DNA of 64,000 bases from Bacillus cereus G9842 (GCF_000021305.1 NC_011775.1:62001-126000); one strand, 5' to 3'. Positions 52,471 through 60,764 are shown, counted from the stretch's first letter. The notes: a model not told the origin generated them from the letters alone. Made by a program: numbers and translations.

Positions 52471-52490
52471 ATACAATTTGAATTTTGTAT
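52471..52490 (+). promoter_or_regulatory. ATACAA-box copy 1
   Basis: ATACAATTTGAATTTTGTAT, identical to 53343-53362. The ends ATACAA and TTGTAT are complementary. It lies 16 nt before ATG 52507. Confidence 0.6.
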
Positions 52491-52506
52491 AGAAAGTTGT
52501 GGAATT

Positions 52507-52632
52507 ATGGAAGCTAAAAATAAATTAGAAAATATTATTTGGCACATTAAAACAAATAGATTGGTTCTGGGTGATGAAAGAACATTAAATGATGTATTAA
52601 AAGCGTTAGAAAACATGGTAGAGGAAAACTAG
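52507..52632 (+). CDS. Small helical protein
   Basis: A 41-residue protein (MEAKNKLENIIWHIKTNRLV...). The ribosome binding site is weak (GTGGA). The amphipathic pattern is typical of a small helical peptide. It is linked to the ATACAA box immediately upstream. Confidence 0.4.
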   Translation: MEAKNKLENIIWHIKTNRLVLGDERTLNDVLKALENMVEEN

Positions 52633-52685
52633 CCAAAAGAGTTACTTGATATCTATTTTTAATTTTATTGAGAAGGAGAAAGGAT

Positions 52686-52865
52686 ATGCGAAGTTCAGGG
52701 AAAAGCATGGATGAATCTTTATTAAAAAAGTATTTTCAATCAACTTCAAACAAAGAACAAAATATTACATCGCCTATTAATGATGTTTCTTTAGTAAAAG
52801 ATGAACATGAAAAATATAAATCTATTCGTTCTTTAACTAGAGAAATTAATAATTCTAATAAATGA
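52686..52865 (+). CDS. Hypothetical small protein
   Basis: A 59-residue hydrophilic protein; GAAGGAGAAAGG supports ATG 52686. It is rich in Ser, Lys and Asn (SSGKSMDESLLKKYFQST) and probably disordered. The function is unknown. Confidence 0.45.
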   Translation: MRSSGKSMDESLLKKYFQSTSNKEQNITSPINDVSLVKDEHEKYKSIRSLTREINNSNK

Positions 52866-52866
52866 A

Positions 52867-52884
52867 ATACAAGAATTTTGTATA
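52867..52884 (+). promoter_or_regulatory. ATACAA-box copy 2 (variant)
   Basis: ATACAAGAATTTTGTATA, 28 nt before ATG 52912; it lacks three central bases of the full box. Confidence 0.5.
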
Positions 52885-52911
52885 ATTATTTCTGCAGTAG
52901 GAGGTTATAAA

Positions 52912-53307
52912 ATGGAGGCACTACAAGAATTAATAGTAAAGTACGATTGGAATTTACTATGTTGGGAGGATAGATTTAGTAGAGGTATATGGGCTATTGT
53001 TGCACCTCATCCAAACCATACATATGAAATAAGAGAGATTACAGATGGTGAAGGTATATTAAGTACGGCATTGTGGTTTTATTTCTGTAATGAAGGTTCA
53101 TGGCTCCCTGTTGCTAATGGAAGTAATGTAAAGGATGTTTTAACAAAGCTAGACGACAAAATTAAACCGATGATTGGTAACAACATATGGAGAGAAAGTG
53201 TATATGACACTTTTCAACATTTTCTTGAAGAAAAATATAGTAATTTCGGTTTGGAAATTGATCTTAAAAATAAAGTGAAGATTTTACTAAAACCGGAGGA
53301 ATTATAA
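52912..53307 (+). CDS. Hypothetical protein
   Basis: A 131-residue protein with AGGAGG upstream. It has aromatic strands (DWNLLCWEDRFSRGIWAIVAPH, STALWFYFCNEGSWLPV) and a helical C-terminus. No known domain. Confidence 0.55.
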   Translation: MEALQELIVKYDWNLLCWEDRFSRGIWAIVAPHPNHTYEIREITDGEGILSTALWFYFCNEGSWLPVANGSNVKDVLTKLDDKIKPMIGNNIWRESVYDTFQHFLEEKYSNFGLEIDLKNKVKILLKPEEL

Positions 53308-53342
53308 AATTTCTTAACAAAAGCTTTATTTGGCAGAGCTTA

Positions 53343-53362
53343 ATACAATTTGAATTTTGTAT
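53343..53362 (+). promoter_or_regulatory. ATACAA-box copy 3
   Basis: Identical to copy 1. It ends 5 nt before GGAGGG of the YopX gene, so it lies inside or at the very start of that mRNA. Confidence 0.6.
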
Positions 53363-53381
53363 AAAAATGGAGGGAACGAAA

Positions 53382-53777
53382 ATGAGAGAAGTTGAGTTTC
53401 GTGGTAAGCCTATCGAAGATTATGGTGGTGATGCAAAATGGTTTTATGGAAGTGCAGTTGTAAATTACGAAGATAAATTAGCTTATATTGAAGCTCCAGG
53501 TTATGGATGCGTTCCGGTTGAATGTGAAACGGTTGGTCAATACATAGGGCAAAAGGATAAGTATGGTAAGAAAATTTATGAAGGTGATTTATTCTATTGG
53601 CGTAATACTTTACGACAAGTTGTATATAGGGAAGATAAAGCGGCATTCATGGCTAAAAGAGTGCAAGGTAAAAGCAATAATGATTTTTACTTTTATATGT
53701 GGAATTTACAAGATTTATTAGAACGAGTTGAAGTAATAGGAAATACCTATGAAAACCCAGAGTTTTTAAGAAACTAA
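53382..53777 (+). CDS. YopX family protein
   Basis: A 131-residue protein. MREVEFRGKPIEDYGGDAKWFYGSAV, VGQYIGQKDKYGKKIYEGDLFYW and VIGNTYENPEFL follow the YopX pattern (REIKFRG..W.YG, TVGQYTGLKDKNGKKIYEGD, GNIYENPEL) common in Gram-positive phages and plasmids. The function is unknown. GGAGGG precedes ATG 53382. Confidence 0.85.
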   Translation: MREVEFRGKPIEDYGGDAKWFYGSAVVNYEDKLAYIEAPGYGCVPVECETVGQYIGQKDKYGKKIYEGDLFYWRNTLRQVVYREDKAAFMAKRVQGKSNNDFYFYMWNLQDLLERVEVIGNTYENPEFLRN

Positions 53778-53916
53778 TGATTAGTAACAATAAAGATGTT
53801 TAATTTCAAAGTGGTGAGCCCCCATTATCACGTTGTTTAATTACACCAATCGAAAAATAAAGTCGTTTAAGAAATGAATTTTAGATATAAAAATTGGCAT
53901 AAGGAGGTATTTTACA

Positions 53917-54147
53917 ATGAGTGAGTTTCAATCAGGAAAAAGAGAAGGGTATATTTATGGGTATATATTTCTTTCGGGAAATAACGGGTTGGTTTTAGAT
54001 GAAGGGCCACATGAGTATCCAATAGAATCAGCAGAATTACTAATCAATGGAGAATTTATTTTGATGGAAAATTTAACGCTAGATTTATTGAAGACAAAAG
54101 AGCTATACGGTTCCAGAGCAAGGATTAAGGAAAGCTTTATTTTATAG
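53917..54147 (+). CDS. Hypothetical protein
   Basis: A 76-residue protein with AAGGAGG upstream. Beta-rich (EGYIYGYIFLSGNNGLVLDEG, SAELLINGEFILMENLTLDLL). No family recognised. Confidence 0.5.
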   Translation: MSEFQSGKREGYIYGYIFLSGNNGLVLDEGPHEYPIESAELLINGEFILMENLTLDLLKTKELYGSRARIKESFIL

Positions 54148-54240
54148 TTCATAAATTGAAGGACTTTATTATTTTTAAACAACTTTATTATTTGTAAACA
54201 ACTAAACCGAAGCGTTATTTGGTAGAAAAGGGGATGGAAA

Positions 54241-54333
54241 ATGAGAAGTTCTTTACAAAAATTCTTTTGTAAACGAAATATTCATAATATATGTGTGATG
54301 GAGAATGCTAAAGGATTAGGCATTATTTTATAG
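54241..54333 (+). CDS. Possible 30-residue peptide
   Basis: MRSSLQKFFCKRNIHNICVM..., with AAAAGGGGA upstream. Basic with two cysteines. It may be translated; no homology is known. Confidence 0.3.
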   Translation: MRSSLQKFFCKRNIHNICVMENAKGLGIIL

Positions 54334-54339
54334 AGTGTA

Positions 54340-54360
54340 ATCAAATTTGAATTTTGTATA
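54340..54360 (+). promoter_or_regulatory. ATACAA-box copy 4 (variant)
   Basis: ATCAAATTTGAATTTTGTATA, ahead of the GTG gene at 54414. A more degenerate relative is at 54753-54772. Confidence 0.5.
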
Positions 54361-54413
54361 AAATATATAAAAATTACAATGAAGACTCCATTTTTATAAC
54401 GGAGGGGGATACG

Positions 54414-54734
54414 GTGACAAGATTTGATATCTTACATAAAGGTTGTCTCTATGTGATCGTGCTTTTGGGTTCAATGATTACAATATACCATTTCATCTTA
54501 TTTATAGTAAAAAGGAATATGAATAAGATGAAAAGAGAAATCAAAGTTGAAGTAATAAATGATTTTACTATTTGTGACAATAAAGGTGAAATGCTACAGG
54601 AATTTAAAGCAGGTGAGCAATTTGATGTAAAGTTCAATAAAAATACATGGAAGTTCATTTGTGGTGAGATAGTAGTAGCGGAATGTAATTACTTTGGAAA
54701 CATAAAGATGCATGATGGTTTCAAATTAATTTAG
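54414..54734 (+). CDS. Membrane protein with small cytoplasmic or extracellular domain
   Basis: A 106-residue protein starting at GTG after GGAGGGGG. One membrane helix (LYVIVLLGSMITIYHFILFIV) is followed by a charged beta domain (IKVEVINDFTICDNKGEMLQEF). No family. The frame is open upstream, but the ribosome binding site defines this start. Confidence 0.55.
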   Translation: MTRFDILHKGCLYVIVLLGSMITIYHFILFIVKRNMNKMKREIKVEVINDFTICDNKGEMLQEFKAGEQFDVKFNKNTWKFICGEIVVAECNYFGNIKMHDGFKLI

Positions 54735-54795
54735 AACAAAATCGCTAATTGGTTTAAATTTTAAATTTTGTCCTAAAGGGGTGAACTATTTTATT

Positions 54796-54924
54796 TTGAA
54801 AGATATATATTCTTTTTTAGATTCGCCATTTGCTGATTGGACTGGTCGTGAAATTGCTACTGTTATTTTATTTCTTGGTGCTTTGTTTTTTGTGGGTGTT
54901 ATTGGGTGTATGTTTAAAAAATAA
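54796..54924 (+). CDS. Small membrane peptide
   Basis: A 42-residue protein from TTG 54796 (MKDIYSFLDSPFADW..., helix ATVILFLGALFFVGVIGCMF). AAAGGGGTG is 13 nt upstream, which is rather far. Codon use is coding-like; expression is uncertain. Confidence 0.4.
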   Translation: MKDIYSFLDSPFADWTGREIATVILFLGALFFVGVIGCMFKK

Positions 54925-55018
54925 TTTATACGCTGTTCAAGTAGTTACTACGAGTAAATAAAAATGAAAAATCGTTTTTTTATTTATTCATAACAATATA
55001 TCTGAAAGGATGAATCCA

Positions 55019-55348
55019 ATGAAAGAAAAAATAGAATTAAATAAGAGTATCCATAGTGGTTGTTATGTAGAGATTATTCCTCCATTATATAGAAATGAGC
55101 CATTTGATGGACCGGTCATAAAAAATGAAGCACTAAACATATACTATAACCTACAAACTGATACATGTTGTGATAGAAGTGATATTGCGGGTTTGAATAT
55201 AGAATTCCAAGATGGAGTTCTTGAAATATTAGAAGTTTTAAATGTAAAAAATCCGCTTTATTATACTCATATTGTAAAAGATAAGGGAGGATATATTTAT
55301 GCGGTCGAAATTAAAGAAGGTGATTGGACTGAACAGTTTTTAGATTAA
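55019..55348 (+). CDS. Hypothetical protein
   Basis: A 109-residue beta-rich protein (GCYVEIIPPLYRNEPFDGPV) with a Cys pair (DTCCDRS). AAAGG favours ATG 55019 over the ATG at 55010. No known family. A bidirectional terminator follows. Confidence 0.55.
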   Translation: MKEKIELNKSIHSGCYVEIIPPLYRNEPFDGPVIKNEALNIYYNLQTDTCCDRSDIAGLNIEFQDGVLEILEVLNVKNPLYYTHIVKDKGGYIYAVEIKEGDWTEQFLD

Positions 55349-55395
55349 AAAATAAATTAAATAATTTTATTATTAAACAACCCTTATATTTGTAA

Positions 55396-55438
55396 AAAGG
55401 CACCTACTATTAAACTAACATAATAGGTGCCTTTTTTT
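55396..55438. terminator. Convergent terminator
   Basis: AAAGGCACCTATTATG-like arms pair around a short loop, with T tracts on both sides. It separates the + and - strand genes. Confidence 0.7.
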
Positions 55439-55940
55439 AAACTAACATAAGCTGATTATTATATTCTTCACGTCGTACAATTTTTATAGCCTGGTCAGGT
55501 TTTAACCTTTTAAATTGACCATTATTTATGTGAAATATTGCGTTACTTCTATCCGCATGATGCTCAATCAATAGTAAAGCCTCTTTAAATAGTTCTTCGT
55601 TATTTGCAACTGCAACCATATTAGTGCCATTTTCTCTTAAAATCCATATTACATTTCGTTCCATTTGAAAGTATGTACTCATATCAGCAGCATAAAAGTC
55701 GGTTGTATATCTTTTAACATAGCGTTTAACATGTCGCTGCATAACAATAATTTCATTGCTATACACACTTATAGGGATATCTATTGGAATAGCAATATGA
55801 TCCATATCAAATTTGATATTAAGTTCCTCAATTCTATTCATAACATCTAAGAACTGGTACGCCATAATTTCTCTTTTAATAAACACTGGTAATCCTTTAG
55901 TTATTTTAATACCGTATATTTTTACATCTGTATTCATCAT
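55437..55940 (-). CDS. Hypothetical protein
   Basis: A 167-residue protein behind the methyltransferase gene (14 bp gap), so in its operon. AAGGGGG precedes the ATG. It has beta strands and helices (FDMDHIAIPIDIPISVYSNEIIVMQRHV, NVIWILRENGTNMVAVANNEELFKEALLLIEHHAD). No family is recognised. It may help the methylase. Confidence 0.55.
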   Translation of the reverse strand: MMNTDVKIYGIKITKGLPVFIKREIMAYQFLDVMNRIEELNIKFDMDHIAIPIDIPISVYSNEIIVMQRHVKRYVKRYTTDFYAADMSTYFQMERNVIWILRENGTNMVAVANNEELFKEALLLIEHHADRSNAIFHINNGQFKRLKPDQAIKIVRREEYNNQLMLV

Positions 55941-55954
55941 AATTATTTTCCCCC

Positions 55955-57346
55955 TTATAAACCTAAAGATAGTTGGCCATTCTCACTCATAGATATTGGA
56001 AAAGTCTCATTAAAAGCTTCTTTTACTTTATTTACACCCTTTTTGAATACAGTCTTCAATTTATAAAAAGTTTTTGCTATTTGATTAGCTATGGATTTAA
56101 TAACTCTACAATCAACACTTTGACCAATAATTTCATATCTTCTTGTCATTGGTATTGTGTCAGGTAATGTAAACCATTTAGGGATAGATAATATCCGGTA
56201 TAGCTCTGCTTCGCTAAAGAATCTCCATTTTGTTTTATCTTCATTTAATAGATAGGTATTAGATGCACAGTGACTTCTATATCTACTTAATATGCATTGG
56301 ATCTCCTTTGCATCTGGTGTCACAAATGATTTTTCAAGACTTCGATTTTTAAAAGCATCTCTACTTTCAAAACTTTTTTTCCAAGCTTTAAAATCCTTCC
56401 ACTCATGGTCTGTATCTTTACCATCTAAAAACACCTTTAACTTTGGCCGTTTTATAGTCCGTGGTGGGGAAGGGAACTGGAAGTCTAGAAATGCTTCTTT
56501 TGTCCGAAATGCTAATGCATATGTTCTATTTCTTCTTGCTATAGAACCATAGTCATACGCTTCAATGTTTTTTTCACTCCAATAAGGTAGTTCATCTACT
56601 ATAAGTTCTTTTAAATCACTGTACATTCTGCTTTTAAAGAATGCTGGTACATTTTCAAAAAATATCATTTCAGGCTCGGCTGCTCGTATAATTCTTGCTA
56701 CAGCTATAGCCAAATCAATTTGTGTTGATTCTTCCATGTCCCCAAGTGTACTGAAATTATTGCACGGAATGGTGCAATTTATTACGTCTACTTTAGGAAC
56801 AACATTAATATCGCGTACATCACAATTCATAATAAAGGAAGAGAAATTATGTCTGATTGCTTCACAACAGTCCTCTTCAAGCTCAATTTCTGCTACAGGG
56901 GTAAAATACTGTGTATCAACAAATGATGCAGTACCAATACCTCCACCGGCGCACACACTAAGTAATGAAATTCTCTCATCTTTGCTTTTAGGTATAGTTG
57001 TCATATCAGTTAATTGAAAGTGTAAGGGTTGTACCACAATTTTTTTATGATATACACAAACTTCTACCTTCTCATTAACTCGTATTATTTCCTTATAAGA
57101 TTCCTTTGCTGTATCAACAAGTGGTCTTCTTAACCCAGTAGTACGATTTACTCGACTTGAAACAGATATATTATGTGGGTTAATACAATTAGTTTCTTCG
57201 ATAATAATTTTTTGCTCTTCTAAGCTTATTTTTAATTTATTCCCTGGTATAAATCCTGCTGCTTCACAAACCAAATGTTGCAAAAATAATCGAGGTGTTT
57301 CTTCTTTTCCTTTTTTACTCACTTGATAGACCTTTTTTAATAACAT
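55955..57346 (-). CDS. DNA cytosine-C5 methyltransferase with N-terminal extra domain and QLSLGL tail
   Basis: A 463-residue protein. SLLSVCAGGGIGTASF (motif I), TIPCNNFSTLG (catalytic C195), FFENVPAF and IARRNRTYALAF (variant of QxRxR) mark a C5 methylase of divergent type. About 120 residues precede the catalytic part and look like a small beta-barrel (RLFLQHLVCEAAGFIPGNKLKIS). The end reads QLSLGL, close to a clamp-binding motif, so it may methylate at the fork. AGGAGG precedes the ATG. Confidence 0.8.
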   Translation of the reverse strand: MLLKKVYQVSKKGKEETPRLFLQHLVCEAAGFIPGNKLKISLEEQKIIIEETNCINPHNISVSSRVNRTTGLRRPLVDTAKESYKEIIRVNEKVEVCVYHKKIVVQPLHFQLTDMTTIPKSKDERISLLSVCAGGGIGTASFVDTQYFTPVAEIELEEDCCEAIRHNFSSFIMNCDVRDINVVPKVDVINCTIPCNNFSTLGDMEESTQIDLAIAVARIIRAAEPEMIFFENVPAFFKSRMYSDLKELIVDELPYWSEKNIEAYDYGSIARRNRTYALAFRTKEAFLDFQFPSPPRTIKRPKLKVFLDGKDTDHEWKDFKAWKKSFESRDAFKNRSLEKSFVTPDAKEIQCILSRYRSHCASNTYLLNEDKTKWRFFSEAELYRILSIPKWFTLPDTIPMTRRYEIIGQSVDCRVIKSIANQIAKTFYKLKTVFKKGVNKVKEAFNETFPISMSENGQLSLGL

Positions 57347-57455
57347 ATTGTTTTCCTCCTAAAAAAACAGAATAAAAGTAACTGGTTTCTTTACTCTTAA
57401 TCTGTTAATCTCTTTTTTTATATTGATATATTTCTTTCATATTATTTTTAAACAC

Positions 57456-57565
57456 AAAAAACCCCTCAGGATCCTTAAGATTGTTAATAATCTTCAGAAA
57501 CCCAAGGGGTCGATAATTTTTAAATATAATAAGAAAGAAAAGTAATTAAATATGTTTTGATTATA
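57456..57565 (-). promoter_or_regulatory. Promoter and leader terminator of the 57346 methyltransferase
   Basis: On the - strand TGCTATAAT (hexamer at 57560-57565) is followed after 49 nt by ACCCCTTGGGTTTCTGAAG pairing with a CTTAAGGATCCTGAGGGGTT arm, then T6. It carries the CTTGGG core and lies about 110 nt ahead of the ATG. Confidence 0.7.
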
Positions 57566-57736
57566 GCATAAATACCTTCTCTTTAGTCACAGAACTATTA
57601 ATCTAAAATGCACATATACTAACCTGAAAATAAAATTCAAGATAGTTATTGCTGAATTTTAAAAAGCAATCATTGTTTTAGAATGATATTATTGATTATA
57701 CAATTTAAAGAATTTTATACACTTTATACCAAAAAA

Positions 57737-57925
57737 TATTTGGAGGTGTTACAATGATAAAGCTTAGTACGTGAAGATATGAAAAATACTACTAATAAGA
57801 CAAAATACATAACATCTTGCTTATTTAACTCCTAAAAATCTAATAGCACAACCATATTATGGTGGGTTTAGTTCTATATCTATCCTACCAATTAAAATTA
57901 AAAATACTGTAGCTTTTAATAAATA
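57737..57925 (+). pseudogene. Possible decayed gene
   Basis: GGAGGTG precedes an ATG that stops after six codons; fragments such as LIAQPYYGGFSSISILPI continue in other frames. The 57350-58014 stretch holds no intact gene. A hairpin (AAAAATAACG/CGTTATTTTT, 57949-57977) ends it just before 58015. Confidence 0.25.
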
Positions 57926-58014
57926 ATTTCATATTACCTATATATTTAAAAATAACGTTAATAGTACCGTTATTTTTAAAAATTTGATCCTAATAAGAAA
58001 TAGGGGGAAATACA

Positions 58015-58365
58015 TTGTTAAAAAAATTATATGAAAAAGTGAATTTTTCTTCTGAGGAATTAAATATAATACACAATTACATGGCAGTTTCTATACATTC
58101 TACTATCCAGAAGCCAATAGCATTAGATTCAATTCCTGTAGACACATTATTATTACTTAGATATAAGATAAGTCACTTTTTAGAAGAACTACCTAAAATA
58201 TATCAAGAATTTCATAAATCACAGTTCAATCATAATGTAGATCAACCCTTTGTTGTCATAGATGAAATATTTATTAAATCTTTTAAACAAACTTTACAAA
58301 TAATTAGCGCAGATATAGAGAAACAAAGAGTAGTTCAATCATCTGATTCGCGAGCAGCATTATAA
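58015..58365 (+). CDS. Hypothetical helical protein
   Basis: A 116-residue helical protein starting at TTG 58015 after AGGGGGA. SSEELNIIHNYMAVSIHSTIQ and FIKSFKQTLQIISADIEKQRV suggest a helical bundle. No known family. Confidence 0.55.
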   Translation: MLKKLYEKVNFSSEELNIIHNYMAVSIHSTIQKPIALDSIPVDTLLLLRYKISHFLEELPKIYQEFHKSQFNHNVDQPFVVIDEIFIKSFKQTLQIISADIEKQRVVQSSDSRAAL

Positions 58366-58518
58366 TAACATGTATTAAATTGCTAACTAATGATCAGATT
58401 AGAAACGAAAATTTTTATGTTAAATTTAACAGAAAGATTGGAAGTTTCTAAACATATAGACTCTGTACTAAACAATACGCTATACTTTAACTTAAGATTT
58501 AGCCATTCAAAATAAAAG

Positions 58519-58971
58519 GTGAAAGTAGGGATTAGAGTGTTTAATACATGGTTCGATAACTTAGAAGATTCATTCTACGAGCGGGTAGAAGAATTTGATC
58601 TTGAATTACTTGAACTATATGAAAGTGATGTGTTCACTTTTGAATTTACGAAGGCTGAAAAGTATCCTAGTATTGTTCTAGTGGCAGTAGATGATAGTGG
58701 TGATACCTTCAGACACATAATTGCCAAATTCGATATGGAACGTGATGAATTCTTTTATGAGATAAGCGTCGAACCAGGTTTAATATACTCTATGAAGTTC
58801 ACGGAAACAGCAGCATTAATGAAACATATTCAGATGATAACTTATGCACTCTTACATGATTACTTCAATGAATCAACTAATTTAGAAGAAACAGATATAG
58901 AAAAAATGTTTGCAAAGCTTAATCAGCAATTTAACTTAAATGCATTTCAACATATCTTAAAAAAACCTTAA
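58519..58971 (+). CDS. Hypothetical protein
   Basis: A 150-residue acidic protein from GTG 58519, or from GTG 58537, which lies 6 nt after AGGG. It has alternating strands and helices (YERVEEFDLELLELYESDVFTFEF, FDMERDEFFYEISVEPGLIY). No motif. A terminator follows. Confidence 0.55.
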   Translation: MKVGIRVFNTWFDNLEDSFYERVEEFDLELLELYESDVFTFEFTKAEKYPSIVLVAVDDSGDTFRHIIAKFDMERDEFFYEISVEPGLIYSMKFTETAALMKHIQMITYALLHDYFNESTNLEETDIEKMFAKLNQQFNLNAFQHILKKP

Positions 58972-58988
58972 GGTGTATAAATCCCTAT

Positions 58989-59025
58989 CAAAAAGACATT
59001 GCCAGTAAATAGCAATGTCTTTTTG
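58989..59025 (+). terminator. Intrinsic terminator after 58971
   Basis: AAAAAGACATTGC pairs with GCAATGTCTTTTT. Confidence 0.8.
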
Positions 59026-59286
59026 ATTATTATTAACTTGAACACTTTCATTCCTTTGAGCGATATAGGAATGATATATTACCGCCTTCTGTTGCCCCTA
59101 AACTTTGCTTGCACAAACGGAAACCTAAGTACTAATAATAACATGAAATCTATTTCATTTGAAGGATTCACTACATTAAATAGATTCATACAACATCAAA
59201 AAATTATTGAATTCAAATATACGAAAATAAAGTTTATACTAATAATTGTAATCGATTTTAAAAAACTAGAAAGAGGTATAAATAAC

Positions 59287-59646
59287 ATGACTGAATACTT
59301 ATTAATGGTACAAAAAAATCAATATAGAGAAGGAGATCATCTAGCATTTTACATATATAGTCCTGCAGATGAAACTTTTAATGGACTGCATTGTAATTAC
59401 TATATAGAAAAACATTTTGAACGAAGAATGTGGGGGGAAGATGACAAAACAGGTTCTTATACTAAGATATTGGATACTACAGAAACAGACTACAAAATCT
59501 ACTACTCAATTGAAATTGACTCACCATCAGACATTACAGCTCTAGCTGAAAACATTGTTCAAGAACATCCAGGGAATTACACTGACCAGCGAAACAGATT
59601 TATCTCACTTTTAACAGAGAGAAATATAATTACTAGACAATTATAA
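59287..59646 (+). CDS. Hypothetical protein
   Basis: A 119-residue acidic alpha/beta protein; AAAGAGG supports ATG 59287. It has YREGDHLAFYIYSPADETF and YKIYYSIEIDSPSDITAL. The frame is open far upstream (to 58999), but no start or coding pattern is convincing there. Confidence 0.55.
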   Translation: MTEYLLMVQKNQYREGDHLAFYIYSPADETFNGLHCNYYIEKHFERRMWGEDDKTGSYTKILDTTETDYKIYYSIEIDSPSDITALAENIVQEHPGNYTDQRNRFISLLTERNIITRQL

Positions 59647-59668
59647 GTACACATTTTCGAAAGTGAAT

Positions 59669-59715
59669 AAAAAAAGAGTAGGGAAGATAATGTTATCTAA
59701 ATCTACTCTTTTTTA
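59669..59715. terminator. Convergent terminator between 59646 and dnaI
   Basis: AAAAAAGAGTAG pairs with CTACTCTTTTTT, with T tracts on both strands. Confidence 0.75.
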
Positions 59716-59739
59716 TAAAATCACAAAACAACTTACACT

Positions 59740-60753
59740 TTATTTATATTTAGCCCTCAAATTCACTCCTACCACTTCTACAAATTTTGTCGTGAACTCA
59801 ATACGTTGTAAGATTCTTTTTGCTTTACGTGACTCCATCTCTGGGGTTATGCCGTAAGAATCATTAGCTTTTCTTGTTACGTGAGTCAAATGGATCTCTA
59901 ACTCACTCTTATCACAATTAGATGTAAATAAAGTAGGTAGCTCATTCGTATTTCTATGTTGAAGTATTGGTCCTAGCACTTCATCTCGAAGCCATGCACT
60001 TAATTGCTCTGCACAGATATCATCTAATACCAGAATAGGAGTTTCTTTCGCAAATTGAATTTTATCTTCAATGGTCCCATCTGTTATAGAAGCTTTAATT
60101 TCTCTAAAAAATTCAGGTACATAAACAATTGTAGTTTCTATACCCTCAGTAGCCAATGTTTTTGCAGCAAAAGCAACTAAATAAGATTTACCCACTCCAA
60201 AATCACCATGTAAATATAAACCATCGGACTTCCCAGTTGTTTTCATATCTTTAATAAATTCAAAGACAGCTGATAAAGCAGGTTCTCTGCTAGATTGTGG
60301 ATCAATATCCTCTAGATTAATGTTAAGCATTTTTTTAGGCGTATTTACAGCTTTAATTAATCGATTTTCTTTTTGTAACATACTTAAGTTTATATCAAAT
60401 TCGCATTGCTTCGTTAGTTCTTCTATACGATTGGATTCATTACTACGAATATCAAATCGTTCACCCTTTTTCGCATTTGGACAATTATTAAGTCGGTATA
60501 CTAATTTATCATATTCACTTAAACTCTTATTAAATTGCATCTCCTTACATGAACTACAATTTTCATATTCAATAATAGCGCTTTGAAAACGTGTTGCTGT
60601 AGAGGTTAGAGTTTGTTCTGGAACACCAGGATACATCTTTCTAAAATTCTGTACATATGGATGCATCATTGTTTTTTCTATTTGCTCTTTCCATTTTTCA
60701 AAACTAAAACTAAACATTTCAGATGAAGATAGTATTTCTTTTGTATCTTTCAC
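59740..60753 (-). CDS. dnaI: DnaI-type helicase loader
   Basis: A 337-residue protein. The N-terminal zinc-binding part (C66, C69, C91 and others) is followed by an AAA+ domain: Walker A GDFGVGKS (183-190), LVLDDI (241-246), LFTSNCD sensor and a C-terminal RILQRIEF. DnaI loads the replicative helicase and interacts with DnaD/DnaB or RepA-type initiators. The length is close to B. subtilis DnaI (311). It is driven from a duplicated leader module (60765-60906). With holA and holB it forms the replication group of the element. Confidence 0.85.
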   Translation of the reverse strand: MKDTKEILSSSEMFSFSFEKWKEQIEKTMMHPYVQNFRKMYPGVPEQTLTSTATRFQSAIIEYENCSSCKEMQFNKSLSEYDKLVYRLNNCPNAKKGERFDIRSNESNRIEELTKQCEFDINLSMLQKENRLIKAVNTPKKMLNINLEDIDPQSSREPALSAVFEFIKDMKTTGKSDGLYLHGDFGVGKSYLVAFAAKTLATEGIETTIVYVPEFFREIKASITDGTIEDKIQFAKETPILVLDDICAEQLSAWLRDEVLGPILQHRNTNELPTLFTSNCDKSELEIHLTHVTRKANDSYGITPEMESRKAKRILQRIEFTTKFVEVVGVNLRAKYK

Positions 60754-60764
60754 TTTTTCTACCT

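Noticed and set aside
52471..54360. The ATACAA box as a PlcR or Spo0A box
   Set aside because: It does not fit the PlcR consensus (TATGNAAAT...) or TTTTGTCGAA of Spo0A.
240..57565. The leader hairpins as T-box riboswitches (TGG core could pair with a tRNA end)
   Set aside because: No specifier stem and no AGGGUGGNACCGCG sequence is present, and the leaders are far too short.
58999..59286. Long N-terminal extension of the 59287 gene
   Set aside because: No start with a ribosome binding site, and the composition is not coding-like; ATG 59287 is supported by AAAGAGG.
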